Positions 48,501 to 52,740 of a stretch of DNA of 64,000 nucleotides are shown piece after piece. The notes below the pieces were generated by a model, which searched no databases, was not told where the DNA came from, and saw only the letters and a program-made list of their open reading frames with translations. Location of the stretch: contig OY294044.1 in NCBI GenBank assembly GCA_958510825.1, positions 75,128,895 to 75,192,894 on the forward strand, given 5' to 3'. Position 1 is the stretch's first letter; every line of letters starts with the position of its first letter. The DNA is from Brachypterus glaber (taxonomy: Eukaryota; Arthropoda; Insecta; Coleoptera; Kateretidae). The position numbers and the translations under genes were made by a program.

Positions 48501-51480
48501 CATGTTTGACATTTCTAATTTTTGGAATAAAAAGGATTTAAATTTGTTAAACTTTTTTAATATTGAATAAAAATATGCCAATAAGACTTACTTACCTTCA
48601 TTTTGCCTTTTAGTTGATATTTTGTTTTAATTACTTTATTATGCTGTTATGATTTCAAAAAGTAAGAACAGTGGTGTATTCGATTTTCTGTGGTATACTC
48701 GAAGCGAAAATATCCCTTCGTTATGGTTATGCCTTTTTTTATCAGTTGAAATCGGCATTATGATAATTAAAAAAAATAGTCTGGTAAATATAGTTACCAA
48801 GTTGTTAAAAAAATTAAAATTGTTTGGATTACATATTTGTGGCTTACAAGTAAAAGGCACTAAGTCACTTTTTTGCAAAAATGAGATTTTAATAGCACTG
48901 TAGTTAATTTTTGATGATCTATGTATAGGTAAACCGAACTAACTTCTAGGTGGACTGCCAAGGGAGTTGCCCACTATACAAAACGCACCAATTTGGACTT
49001 TTTTATCTGGCAATAGACACTAAGTGACTTAGTGCGTTTTACTTGTAGATTATTTCAAATGTTTCTGCACTAAGCGACTTTCTAAAGAGTTAATTTATAA
49101 AAATATGATTGCTTGAATCATTTATATGATACAATATCGCGTTATTAATTGTACTGACAAACGCATTCAAATTTTAACTGATAGATTATTTTAATTTTGC
49201 TCTTAAATCCTTGGTTACTACATAAATAACAAGAATATAAGAAAAAAACTAAAGTTCGCGGCAAGTTCGGAAAACAGCCCTTAGAATTGCACCGTGAAGT
49301 GTTTTATTATTAATAATGATTCATTATAATTATTGACTTTAGGAAATGCTTCTTTGCCGGCTCAGCCGATGGCCTCTGAAAACGGTCTTAGTTCTGGCAT
49401 AGTAAGCAGTTTCATATAATTAATACTAATTAATTTTATTAATTTTGGAAACGTTCTTTAAACAATCAAAAAGTCCAAACCCTTCTTTTAAAAATCTAGT
49501 TTTTGAAAATTTATGTAAACATCTTGTTTTCTACTTTATAGTTATACATTACGTTTAATTAATAGAAGGGGTTTAATTTTAAATAGTTGTTTTTTTATAT
49601 TATTTTATTGACTTAGTGCTCTTTACTTGTCAGCCGACGTCGTGGGCCTACAAGTAAAAGGCACTAAGTCCATGACTTTTTACAAATTTAGTTGAATGAA
49701 AACTACTCTATTTTTCTTTATTTAACTGCAAATGGGACATCATTATGTCCAAACATGTCATTGCAATTTGCGGTAGTTTTTTTCCAAAAACAATTATTAC
49801 AAAAATTAAAAAACAACAATGAAAGTTAAATTTGTCAATATCTCAAAACCATGTTTTTGGACTTAGTGCTCTTTACTTGTAAGCCGACGATATAGTGTAT
49901 CTTTCTCATATTAATTTTTCAAAAAAAAAAATTGTGAGGAGCGGAAGGGGTTAAAAACATTTAAGTAGATAAATATAGTAGATAAATTAATCGTAAAACA
50001 TTAATTTTCGGGTTCGATCCCCGATGCAGTCGACTCAACATTGATATGAATACCTTTTAAAATAACGCTCGGCCTTAATAAAAGGGAGGGCTATTATTAT
50101 TATAAATAAAATTTCTTAGAAATGATATTTTGATAAAAAACCACTGGTAAACAAATTGATTTAGAATACACATTTTTAAAACAACTCATTATTAGATAAA
50201 CATATTTCGTTCTAAGAAATACAGGGTGAGTTTGATTTAAAAGTCCACCCTTAAAATTATGATTCATTTATATTCGATAATAACGAAACTCTGGTGATTT
50301 ATATTATTTTACATTGGCTTTAAAATAGCGGATTTATTTTTTTATATACACTATTTTTTGCACGACCCAACATAATTTAGGTAGGTAGATAAAATTTAAA
50401 TTAAAAACCATGCGTCTAAAATCGGGTGTTTTATTTTCGTTTGGACTTTTTTAATTTTTAATTTAATCAGGATGCCTGTGAATTGCGAAAAGTCAGTTGA
50501 CGGCTATCGCTATTTCAGTTGTTTTTTAATACGGTTGACACAAACGTCAGTTCGAAAAAATGGACGAAGACGATAAATTTTAAGTAATTTAAACAATCGT
50601 TCCCATTGTTCAAGTATTAAGTAACGCAAATTTTAATCATTTTGGACCCCCCCCCGTAACGCTATTTTCTTATACCATTAAAATGGGCGTAACACTCCAA
50701 AATGAACCCCCCAGGAGCGTTACGTAATACTTGAACGTTCCCAATCTTATTTTTAAAGGTTTTCTTTGTTAAAATCAAATAAATAAGTTTGAATCACCAA
50801 CCCCAATTTTTGTACCATTAAAGCATATACCTATCATAGTATACTACATACATGTGTAATATTTTAATATTATCAAGGTTGCCGTGATTTTTTATCTTTT
50901 TCCCTTGGGAGAAAAACGGCAAGTTGGTCGTGCAAAAAACATATTTATGCCACTTTCGGCGAAACCGCAATTAAAACAAAAAAATAAATAAATCTGCCAT
51001 TTTATATCTAGCTAATGTAAAATTATATAAATCACCAAAGTTTCGTTTTTATCGAATGAAAATTAATCTTAATTTTAGGGGTGGACATAAATAAAACTCA
51101 CACGGTATATCCTCTTAAGTGGTAGATAATATTTTGCAAACTGATGGCGTCCCCTTGTCTCACTAATTTCTTCAAATAACTTATGATAGAATCACTCTTT
51201 TTCAAGTATAAAACCCAACGTCCATAGAATGACAGTATACATAGCTTTATTCAATCGTAACATTTTCAATTGAGTCTCGAACAACGAAATTAAAATCAAA
51301 ATTTTATACAGGGTGAAGAAACCAAGCATAGCAATTGTGGCGGGAACATCAACTTCTGAAGATGTTTGTCCCTGGGAATCTTGTGCAACGGAACCTAGAT
51401 CCAGGAAAAATTCAGCACAATCGGGAAGTTCGTCGTCTGAAATAAGCGTTGCGGTGGTCGATATTACGGATAGGGTATAA
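2079..51480 (+). CDS. RSG7: R7-family regulator of G-protein signalling (RGS7-like), 11 visible exons
   Basis: The gene encodes an R7-type RGS protein, a GTPase-activating protein for Gi/o alpha subunits that pairs obligately with Gbeta5 and acts at the membrane in neurons. Joined exons are 2079-2178, 9085-9135, 9734-9840, 13484-13672, 27760-27945, 35614-35789, 36022-36225, 37177-37398, 39081-39317, 41474-41536 and 51312-51480, totalling 1704 bp or 567 codons plus TAA. Every junction is AG/GT and in phase. Counting from the ATG at 2079: DEP about 12-87, R7H/DHEX about 90-200, GGL about 205-268 (with SNPW near 256), RGS about 280-405, then a Ser/Gln/Pro-rich tail. The ATG follows a splice acceptor directly and homologues carry residues before it, so an upstream first exon is probably outside the window. 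Symbol follows the fly orthologue. Confidence 0.93.
2328..2535. mobile_element. Possible short TIR element
   Basis: tttttcctacgatcta near 2333-2350 is matched by tagatcgtaggaaaaa near 2516-2531, framing about 200 bp in the first visible intron. No clear target duplication, so weakly supported. Confidence 0.35.
2748..4497. mobile_element. TIR element of about 1.75 kb with ~75-bp imperfect inverted ends
   Basis: 2748-2822 resembles the reverse complement of 4413-4497; both contain the tggtactgaagagg phrase and the aaaacagattaatg-type end. The interior is A+T-rich with many ttttaaa/attaaa motifs and no long reading frame. A shortened relative lies at 8485-8710. Confidence 0.55.
4500..5510. other. 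Intron sequence without recognised features
   Basis: A+T-rich non-coding DNA. No exon, RNA gene or clear repeat structure was recognised. Confidence 0.5.
5518..6610. repeat. Outer inverted repeat around a TA-flanked element
   Basis: 5518-5575 (containing cttgactttcggggagtac) resembles the reverse complement of about 6555-6605 (containing gttctacttgccgaaagtca). The inner element at 5609-6548 sits near the centre of symmetry, suggesting it inserted into an older palindromic element. Confidence 0.5.
5609..6548. mobile_element. TA-flanked element with GGGGGAAATACCC ends
   Basis: TIRs GGGGGAAATACCCATGAATG and CATTCATGGGTATCTCCCCC, with TA on both sides (5607-5608 and 6549-6550). The internal phrase ttgaatgggac, part of the TIR sequence, recurs near 5638, 5957, 5980 and 6338. 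No coding sequence. 940 bp. Confidence 0.75.
6620..7620. other. Intron sequence, partly repeat-like
   Basis: 6750-6900 has the look of a dispersed insect repeat (tgtccgtctgactgtg followed by aactcaagaacgaatt), followed by long A/T runs. 7444-7471 is a perfect 28-bp palindrome (atagctataaaagt and its complement). No gene seen. Confidence 0.4.
7624..7756. mobile_element. 133-bp MITE, ends ACTATACTGCCC
   Basis: Perfect 12-bp terminal inverted repeats, actatactgccc at 7624-7635 and gggcagtatagt at 7745-7756. The interior contains partly complementary segments (agtgacatttgtc and gacaaatgcact), so it can fold back on itself. Confidence 0.65.
8485..8710. mobile_element. Short relative of the 2748-4497 element
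   Basis: 8508-8630 resembles 2845-2960 (shared tatgagtagttgtct and atggcgca) and 8630-8710 resembles 4400-4490 (shared ttggtactga and ctaccaat). It looks like an internally deleted copy. The 98-residue open frame over 8341-8637 is incidental to it. Confidence 0.55.
9085..9135 (+). CDS. RSG7: RGS7-like exon b: DEP domain
   Basis: Encodes YDLIEWLMERLEIEES, the conserved DEP helix containing the Glu-Trp-Leu core. It is 51 bp long, with acceptor tttttccag and donor /gtaatt, and keeps phase 1 at both ends. It is too short to find by length alone; homology and phase support it. Confidence 0.92.
9507..9635 (+). repeat. Short tandem repeat, ~30-bp unit
   Basis: Four to five imperfect copies of a unit reading (g)aatccctgcaatatacaac followed by tttt, within the 598-bp intron between the second and third visible RGS7-like exons. 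Confidence 0.6.
9734..9840 (+). CDS. RSG7: RGS7-like exon c: end of DEP domain
   Basis: Encodes LCQYGYFFPVSDS and ends DDSSLYRFQ, the terminal DEP strand pair of R7 proteins. The acceptor is ttttgcag and the donor CAG/gtaaga is a strong consensus. It enters in phase 1 and leaves in phase 0. Confidence 0.93.
9869..10811. mobile_element. TA-flanked element with GGGGAGACC ends
   Basis: GGGGAGACCAGGGC at 9869 is mirrored by GCCCCGGTCTCCCC ending 10811, with TA at 9867-9868 and 10812-10813. The terminal phrase (gtggccac, ggggcac, gcccc) recurs at about 10040-10085, 10355-10395 and 10770-10800. 943 bp, non-coding, 28 bp after the donor of the third visible RGS7-like exon. Confidence 0.75.
10942..11461. 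mobile_element. Harbinger-like TIR element with TAA target duplication
   Basis: GGGAGCGTTCAAGTATTACG at 10942 is mirrored by acttgaacgctccc ending 11461, with TAA at 10939-10941 and 11462-11464. A 3-bp TWA duplication fits PIF/Harbinger. Poly-G tracts lie near both ends. A hAT fragment is nested at about 11189-11320. Related ends lie at 15175, 38091 and 50604-50742. Confidence 0.72.
11189..11320. mobile_element. Fragment of the AACCGGTT hAT family
   Basis: Begins TAGAGATGGAAAAC, matching the terminus of the hAT element at 15455, and continues with repeated aaccggtt phrases. The second end is not recognisable, so it is a truncated copy inserted in the Harbinger-like element. Confidence 0.6.
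11465..12424. other. Intron sequence with weak dispersed-repeat similarity
   Basis: 11790-11860 (ttttaaattttaagcggt, attcta) resembles the start of the repeat at 39890. The rest shows nothing recognisable. Confidence 0.35.
12425..12975 (+). repeat. Tandem repeat, ~115-bp unit, about five copies
   Basis: Each unit contains tcagggggtggagttagaa, a T-run, ttatcagattcactttcagc, aacctcaaaaacccc and tataccaattttc. Copies diverge by point changes and small indels. A related piece lies inverted near 54130-54250. Confidence 0.75.
12976..13260. repeat. Dispersed repeat, second copy at 53890-54130 (inverted)
   Basis: The segment with cttaaagcgttcttaagtta, then tcccacaagatttcc, tcgaccgacaattttttttt and aaggctttccgaaattttga recurs as reverse complement at about 53890-54130. 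With the 115-bp tandem array it appears to form one mobile unit. Open frames on both strands here are by-products of it. Confidence 0.65.
13258..13423. mobile_element. Foldback MITE upstream of RGS7-like exon d
   Basis: aaaagtaaatctacttttaa at the left is mirrored by aaaagtaggtttacttt at the right, with gcaacaa and the gtgtc/gacac phrase also symmetrical. About 165 bp, ending about 60 bp before the exon acceptor. Confidence 0.6.
13484..13672 (+). CDS. RSG7: RGS7-like exon d: DHEX (R7H) helices
   Basis: Begins SPYYWPWQNRPPDNIEYAIY and ends ANKWEFINLQAEEQ, the DEP-helical-extension that contacts membrane anchors of the R7BP/R9AP type in this family. It has 63 whole codons, acceptor gtttctag and donor CAG/gtaaga. 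A foldback MITE ends about 60 bp upstream of the acceptor. Confidence 0.93.
13735..14536. mobile_element. TA-flanked element with GGGGAAGTC ends
   Basis: GGGGAAGTCGGGGTTAACTG at 13735 is mirrored by gggcc/ttaacccggacttcccc ending 14536, with TA at 13733-13734 and 14537-14538. The phrase ggttaactgg(t/g)cca occurs at least eight times inside in both orientations (for example 13764, 14100, 14113, 14175, 14190, 14318, 14340, 14360). 802 bp, non-coding. Confidence 0.78.
14892..15135. mobile_element. 244-bp MITE with TA target site
   Basis: Starts CAATGATAAAA and ends TTTTTATCAGTG with TA on each side (14890-14891 and 15136-15137). The arms share tggatatggccaatt and attatttggttgtga over about 80-100 bp. 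The TA duplication and CA...TG ends suggest a Tc1/mariner-type MITE. Confidence 0.7.
16202..17043. mobile_element. TIR element nested in the hAT element
   Basis: ttcaacaaaactggaaaagt followed by ggggtt at 16202 is mirrored by aacccc followed by acttttccagttttgttgaa ending near 17043. The perfect hairpin at 16509-16720 lies within it. Confidence 0.65.
16509..16720. repeat. Perfect 103-bp hairpin with 6-nt loop
   Basis: Arms 16509-16611 and 16618-16720 are exact reverse complements around loop ctgatt. Each arm holds a smaller stem (gtctc/gagac). The perfect match points to a recent fold-back duplication. The open frame at 16260-16604 merely crosses the left arm. Confidence 0.9.
17446..18280. 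other. Intron sequence with a fragment of the tacaggg dispersed repeat
   Basis: 17490-17565 (aaaaaagttggtctggaaat, then ctaaagggcc) resembles 51790-51855. Otherwise no feature was recognised. Confidence 0.4.
18283..18841 (+). repeat. Dispersed repeat R1, copy 1
   Basis: Runs from about agccccttagaaattaagat to aaaagttcttctagaacagc. It shares long blocks (ataacggagataagct, tggtaccactttgccaagtt, atgttagcgtgaaatatca) with copies at 25988-26550 (inverted) and 26930-27507 (direct). Open frames on both strands across it are not conserved between copies. Confidence 0.8.
19187..19903. mobile_element. Tc1/mariner-like element with ~220-bp TIRs
   Basis: The right end CACTG with TA (19904-19905) and the left end tagagcggtccataagtcac with TA (19185-19186) head inverted arms at about 19187-19405 and 19685-19903. 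The arms contain poly-C/poly-G runs and tcgatatctcaactcgttc. There is no transposase in the 280-bp centre. Confidence 0.75.
19840..20270 (+). repeat. Direct tandem duplication spanning the element's right end
   Basis: 19840-20016 and 20017-20270 repeat the same sequence: the last part of the TIR, the flank aacaaaattcatttattaaa and a block from tggaatggatattatacaag to cctggttt. Copy 1 lacks about 76 bp (20117-20190) present in copy 2, so copy 2 resembles the original order. Confidence 0.8.
20275..21750. other. Intron sequence without recognised features
   Basis: About 1.5 kb of A+T-rich DNA. No exon, RNA gene or convincing repeat was recognised. Confidence 0.5.
21755..22005. mobile_element. 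MITE of ~250 bp
   Basis: Arms of about 75 bp are inverted: left contains agaacaacaatgttt, actgacaatgt and gcagtaattgtcagtatatt; right contains aatatactgacaattactgc, acaatgtcagt and aacattgttgttct. The A+T-rich centre is non-coding. Confidence 0.7.
22150..22460. mobile_element. MITE of ~310 bp, ends ATGAAGGGTACAG
   Basis: atgaagggtacagaaggaaa at the left is mirrored by ccctgtacccttcat at the right, with aaaccccggta/accggggtttt next to them. Non-coding; the small open frames across it are incidental. Confidence 0.65.
22530..22700 (-). pseudogene. Scrambled fragment of the MIC13-like gene
   Basis: The minus strand at about 22543-22622 reads YITYAIGI and then, after a one-base loss (aatt where the gene has aattt), leaves frame, although the bases still match gatgaatcacaacgc in the neighbouring gene. 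A second block at about 22625-22700 resembles the later segment around 23085-23200 (shared ccttttataaaat and accaaatgg). The two blocks are in the opposite order to the intact frame, so the copy is rearranged as well as frameshifted. The first block is convincing; the second is tentative. Confidence 0.55.
22923..23585 (-). CDS. MIC13/QIL1-like MICOS subunit, intronless, nested antisense in an RGS7-like intron
   Basis: MIC13 (QIL1) is a small inner-mitochondrial-membrane subunit that links the MIC60 and MIC10 halves of the MICOS complex at crista junctions. The frame runs from ATG at 23585 to TAA, 220 residues. Residues 87-106 (GLKSLVAFGAIYVTYAIGIW) form a single hydrophobic segment followed by GSTDESQRLYHNI, and residues 172-176 are WNYGI followed by FSGVAGFPSN. 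This order (Gly-rich membrane helix, polar Ser-Asp/Glu-Gln turn, Trp-Asn-x-Gly, short C-terminal helix) matches the MIC13 family as I know it. Known members are about 110-125 residues; here about 85 mostly polar, Cys/Lys-rich residues precede the helix and a Lys-rich tail follows. It could be the working gene, a retrocopy (no introns, but no poly-A tract seen) or a decaying paralogue; the long open frame favours function. Confidence 0.65.
   Translation of the reverse strand: MSDKTRCLNKVNLLVYNDIPGKKLTPTCLKNVEVSISKPTPTKIKICSLEEAKKLKNCPKFTCNTSGIHETTKVAKINISSCIFKCGLKSLVAFGAIYVTYAIGIWGSTDESQRLYHNICRMMGKELPEKPKSTKWDPPECSRQKLFTKNVSVCNEPFIKFDNIIYTCGRCWNYGISQVFSGVAGFPSNVISLMQSSDEPSKKKVENVKKECRLKNTVDC
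23743..23955 (+). repeat. Short tandem repeat with agtgagtctctgctcactga
   Basis: Three copies of a phrase with gctcactgatgagagttgca followed by tctgtcat start near 23743, 23808 and 23910, separated by G-rich sequence. The first two are nearly identical and 65 bp apart. Confidence 0.6.
24498..24614. mobile_element. Degraded copy of the 53017-53159 MITE
   Basis: Shares ggcatatcc, gaggctcgcataacaa, acaagatacatgacgac and acatcaagccaatc with the intact copy. The right end is eroded. TAA precedes the left end at 24495-24497. Confidence 0.6.
24802..24835. repeat. Perfect 34-bp palindrome
   Basis: agtgttataacaataat followed directly by its reverse complement, with no loop. Confidence 0.85.
24911..25743. 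mobile_element. TIR element of ~830 bp, ends with TTACCGTAGTAAATA
   Basis: ttaccgtagtaaatac near 24925 is mirrored by tatttactacggtaa near 25715-25730, with ggaaccccacgaaa/tttcgtggggttcc further inside. The terminal cactga/tcagtg suggests the ends lie near 24911 and 25743. The inside repeats taacgtta-type palindromes. Non-coding. Confidence 0.65.
25988..26550 (-). repeat. Dispersed repeat R1, copy 2 (inverted)
   Basis: Begins gttctagaagaacttttaaa and runs in reverse orientation to ggggctctaaatg, aligning throughout with the copy at 18283. A shorter, more diverged piece (26560-26900) separates it from copy 3, so copies 2 and 3 face each other. Confidence 0.78.
26930..27507 (+). repeat. Dispersed repeat R1, copy 3
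   Basis: From gccccttaaaagaataagat to agttcttctagaataccgtg, with the same internal blocks as copy 1. Ends about 250 bp before RGS7-like exon e. Confidence 0.78.
27760..27945 (+). CDS. RSG7: RGS7-like exon e: DHEX to GGL linker
   Basis: Encodes SDSQERAYWRVHRPPPG followed by an Arg-rich stretch ending TIEDCKRE, which begins the GGL helix. It has 62 whole codons, phase 0 at both ends, acceptor tttacag and donor GAA/gtgagt. The intron before it is the largest in the gene (14 kb) and holds the antisense MIC13-like gene. Confidence 0.92.
27946..28975. other. Intron sequence without recognised features
   Basis: A+T-rich intronic DNA after exon e; nothing coding or repetitive was recognised. Confidence 0.45.
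28980..29236. mobile_element. 257-bp MITE, 19-bp perfect TIRs
   Basis: atatcgcactatgagtaca at 28980-28998 and its exact complement at 29218-29236; actcaaaa/ttttgagt continue the symmetry. Non-coding. Confidence 0.7.
30016..31179 (+). pseudogene. Non-LTR reverse transcriptase, N-terminally truncated
   Basis: The frame opens with KKCLSIFLDLAKALDTVDH, RT motif A with the first catalytic Asp. It continues with TRGVPQGTIMGPILFLIYIN (motif B) and SFADDTAI (motif C, near 30320), then a thumb and C-terminal region ending at 31179. The upstream fingers and the whole endonuclease are absent. The remaining frame has no stop or frameshift, so the insertion is fairly young, but it cannot encode an active protein. 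Motif spelling fits the CR1/L2/Jockey group; the exact clade is not decided. Confidence 0.88.
31199..31319 (+). repeat. TC microsatellite with C-runs
   Basis: About 120 bp of (TC)n interrupted twice by runs of C, starting 20 bp after the LINE stop codon, so within its 3' region. Confidence 0.95.
31830..33110. repeat. Composite repeat: tandem duplication inside inverted arms
   Basis: About 31972-32286 and 32287-32690 are two direct copies (shared tttctatgaacctttctgtt, cttcttaggggagccaga, aagagacatccattc). Outside them, about 31912-31995 (ttttagctcaactttcatat) is mirrored at about 32820-32905. The right part (32930-33100) resembles the repeat at 40190-40380 and, more distantly, 52050-52250. 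Confidence 0.65.
33115..35613. other. Intron sequence without recognised features
   Basis: About 2.5 kb of A+T-rich DNA before exon f. A cccgtcagatac phrase recurs at 35213 and 35398. No gene seen. Confidence 0.45.
35614..35789 (+). CDS. RSG7: RGS7-like exon f: GGL domain
   Basis: Begins VELLKKSLSKTRVKVSQALE and contains YDPIITPTQPSNPW, the Gbeta5-binding G-gamma-like domain with its Asn-Pro-Trp signature. The acceptor is attatag and the donor /gtaagt. It leaves in phase 2, with the Leu codon split across the next intron of only 232 bp. Confidence 0.94.
36022..36225 (+). CDS. RSG7: RGS7-like exon g: first half of RGS domain
   Basis: Encodes KRVKRWGLSMEELVSD and then LRKEYSHENIRFWMAVNDLR, the most conserved RGS-box segment. 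The Glu-Asn-Ile-Arg-Phe-Trp stretch forms part of the G-alpha switch contact surface. It enters and leaves in phase 2. The acceptor is ttttacag and the donor GA/gtaagt. Confidence 0.95.
36226..37176. other. Intron between the two RGS-domain exons
   Basis: 951 bp, A+T-rich; no repeat or gene recognised. Confidence 0.6.
37177..37398 (+). CDS. RSG7: RGS7-like exon h: second half of RGS domain
   Basis: Encodes EFLAPGAPCEINIDGKTME, then FTFDAAQEHVYTLLLKKDCY and PRFIRSEYYKNLL, completing the RGS fold. The acceptor is ttttgcag and the donor AG/gtaagg. Phase 2 at both ends. Confidence 0.95.
37850..38128. repeat. Fragments of dispersed repeats
   Basis: 37855-38060 carries a tgactgactgattgactgag phrase and text typical of a common insect repeat. 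38091-38128 (agggaacgttcaagtattac) is a solo end of the Harbinger-like family at 10942. Confidence 0.5.
38329..38377. repeat. Perfect 24-bp hairpin, 1-nt loop
   Basis: atgaaagaaaatattagtgg plus cata at 38329-38352 is exactly mirrored at 38354-38377. Confidence 0.88.
38418..38996. mobile_element. TIR element inserted in a TA tract
   Basis: actcggtgcattatctatct followed by gagt at 38418 is mirrored by actcagatagataatgcg followed by cggagt ending 38996. TA repeats flank both sides, consistent with a TA-targeting element that landed in a microsatellite. It ends about 85 bp before RGS7-like exon i. Confidence 0.68.
38999..39051 (+). repeat. TA microsatellite
   Basis: About 26 TA units, 30 bp before exon i. 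Confidence 0.95.
39081..39317 (+). CDS. RSG7: RGS7-like exon i: low-complexity tail
   Basis: Follows the RGS box with RFFGFGQTKKK and continues with Gln/Ser-rich sequence ending SQSNLSDIPYR. Its base composition is clearly more G+C-rich than the flanks. The acceptor lies just downstream of a TA dinucleotide tract and a TIR element. The donor is AG/gtaagt and phase is 2 at both ends. Confidence 0.9.
39442..39507 (+). repeat. TA microsatellite
   Basis: About 33 TA units in the intron after exon i. Confidence 0.95.
39880..40463. repeat. Dispersed repeat (tacaggg family) with inverted arms
   Basis: 39880-40070 (acaaggtgtatttgaaatag, ttaagcggtgattctac) resembles 51725-51900. About 40074-40173 (ccatctttgtatgttatttt, catgtacttattttacc) is mirrored at about 40363-40463. 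The loop between resembles 32930-33090. Confidence 0.65.
40470..41473. other. Intron sequence without recognised features
   Basis: A+T-rich DNA leading to exon j; nothing recognised. Confidence 0.5.
41474..41536 (+). CDS. RSG7: RGS7-like exon j: short tail exon
   Basis: 63 bp encoding GDMASLPNKVAPPTAATVSS. It is G+C-rich within an A+T-rich region. The acceptor is cacttgcag and the donor CC/gtaagt. Entering and leaving in phase 2, it could be skipped without changing frame. Confidence 0.85.
42013..43963. mobile_element. 1951-bp element of two ~840-bp inverted arms, TTAT duplication
   Basis: Arms 42013-42846 and 43118-43963 are near-identical inverted copies, separated by about 270 bp. The outer ends are GGGTATTTCTGTACG and its complement, and TTAT occurs at both 42009-42012 and 43964-43967. 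There is no reading frame of note. A 4-bp duplication excludes hAT, Harbinger and Tc1; the superfamily is unassigned. Confidence 0.85.
43970..47000. other. Intron sequence without recognised features
   Basis: About 3 kb of A+T-rich DNA. Short open frames (44115-44333, 45977-46162) show no homology or codon signal I can recognise. Confidence 0.5.
47015..47987. mobile_element. hAT-type element with 8-bp duplication GTTCTGAT
   Basis: Ends TAGGGTTTCC and GGATTCTCTA, flanked by GTTCTGAT at 47007-47014 and 47988-47995. Both subterminal regions are packed with cccgaa/ttcggg and gggatcccga phrases. The interior is A+T-rich with short tandem repeats at about 47446-47700 (three units near 57 bp, two near 70 bp). 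No transposase: non-autonomous, 973 bp. Confidence 0.85.
48235..49950. mobile_element. TTAA-flanked element (piggyBac-type, non-autonomous)
   Basis: CCCCTTTCGCTCC at 48235 is mirrored by GGAGCGGAAGGGG ending 49950, with TTAA at 48231-48234 and 49951-49954. A phrase acttagtgc(t)cttttacttg with taagcc recurs at least five times inside in both orientations (about 48841, 49026, 49610, 49650, 49859). No transposase frame. Contains the candidate 59-bp exon. Confidence 0.7.
49343..49401 (+). other. Candidate alternative or cryptic exon, 59 bp
   Basis: G+C-richer than its flanks, bounded by acceptor tgactttag and donor /gtaagc. Spliced after exon j it reads KCFFAGSADGL and then TGA, giving a short alternative C-terminus. 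In another frame it is fully open (NASLPAQPMASENGLSSGI), but no visible exon supplies that phase. It lies inside a TTAA-flanked element, so exonised transposon sequence or a chance pair of splice sites are both possible. Confidence 0.3.
50005..50110 (+). mobile_element. Possible 5'-truncated tRNA-derived SINE
   Basis: gggttcgatccccgatgc resembles a tRNA B box and T arm; about 100 bp downstream is a tail of attattattata. No A box or cloverleaf precedes it, so it is not a tRNA gene. Confidence 0.4.
50604..50742. mobile_element. Short Harbinger-like MITE
   Basis: ttcaagtattaagtaacgca at the left and gttacgtaatacttgaacgt at the right are inverted, with C-runs inside. Same family as 10942-11461. 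Confidence 0.6.
51312..51480 (+). CDS. RSG7: RGS7-like terminal exon k
   Basis: Acceptor tttatacag; the split codon CC/G joins exon j in frame. It encodes KKPSIAIVAGTSTSEDVCPW and ends ISVAVVDITDRV before TAA at 51478-51480. A weak gtataa donor overlaps the end, so splicing onward is possible, but reading through to the stop is simpler. Confidence 0.82.
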
Positions 51481-52740
51481 TTACATCAGTAAATAATTAT
51501 TTTCTACGACTTTCATAGAAAAAAACTTTTCTTACTGTAGTATTATTAATTTGAGCCATTTCGCCTCAATGATTATTTATATCGATAAAAAATCTAAAAC
51601 AGAAAATTAAATTAAAATGTTCTTATCAGGCGCACCTATTTCTAGATGCGCTGGTAAGGTATTGCGTTTAAAATAATATTAAAAATAAAATTAAAAAAAA
51701 TTATTAGTTTTTGACAACGGGATATACAGGGTGATCCATAACTGGCATGCCAAAATTTAAGAGGTGATTCTAGATCCAAAAATATAAAAAAAGTTCCTAT
51801 AAAGGTTGGTCCGGAAATGAGCCCTAAGGGATCTAGGGCCCTTTAAAATTGTAATAAAAATAAGGTTTTTAATTAATAACTCGGGTACCGTTTAAGCTAG
51901 AGCGGCGAGCTTTTGCATGTATACTAGTATTAATAAGGGAAATAAGTTTATGTTAATTTATTTTTTTAATTTATCCAGAGGCGTGCCCAGACGGACAAAA
52001 TATATGAGGCTTAAAACATTTTTGCCCCAAACTTTTCTATGTGTATGTTTTTTGTATTTGTTGTAAAAAATATAGATTTCTAGAGTAAAAATACATATAA
52101 AATATCATATAGTGTAACACTGTAGGAGCAACCGTTATCAAAAAAAAATGCAATTAAGAGGAAGTAACATTTTGTGCCACCAAAAACGTTACTTTTTAAA
52201 AGGCTATTACTCCTTTAATATTAAATTTAGGTGTTTTGGTGTATAATACTTTTTTGCTCAGTTTTAAATGAAGAATCACCCTGCAGCATTAAAATTTTAT
52301 TGGTGCTTTTTTTTGTTCCCCATTCAAATTCTTTATTTAGGCAAAATTTTTAAACTTTGGTAAGGTATTGACTTATAATACATATTTTTTAGGTAAAGAA
52401 GATATAGCAGATAAGTATTGTTTTAAACGCAATACCTTACCAGCGCATCTAGAAATAGGTGCGCCTGATAAGAATATTTTAATTTTATTTTCTGTTTTAG
52501 ATTTTGTATCGATATAAATAATCATTGAGGCGAAATGGCTCAAATTAATAATACTATAAATATATATACGCCTCAAATAAATTATAGATTCTATTTTTTT
52601 ACTGTGTTTTTGCATAAAACAGTTTTAATTTTAGTAATTTTAATTTCTAACAAGTCACGTTGAAATAACTCCCAAAATGCCATTAATTATTTCCGTTTTT
52701 AAATTTTGAGACTTGTTTTAAATACAATAAAGTGATTCAA
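51481..52740 (+). other. Probable 3' UTR and 3' flank of the RGS7-like gene
   Basis: No coding sequence follows the TAA. AATAAA occurs at 51684-51689 and 52726-52731; either could be the polyadenylation signal. If the second is used, the transcript would contain a pair of inverted arms of about 140 nt (51538-51675 against 52412-52557) able to fold into a long stem. Confidence 0.35.
51538..52557. repeat. Inverted repeat pair just after the RGS7-like stop codon
   Basis: About 138 bp at 51538-51675 recurs as reverse complement at 52412-52557, with only a few differences. The inner 736 bp includes a copy of the dispersed repeat that begins tacagggtga at 51725. The arms could be TIRs of an element or a foldback duplication; no clear target duplication was found. 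Confidence 0.7.

Noticed and set aside
48324..48903. Several 79-85-residue open frames
   Set aside because: Inside the TTAA-flanked element, overlapping on both strands, no family signal.
50005..50025. tRNA gene
   Set aside because: Only a B-box-like stretch is present; no A box, anticodon arm or acceptor pairing. Listed as a possible SINE fragment instead.
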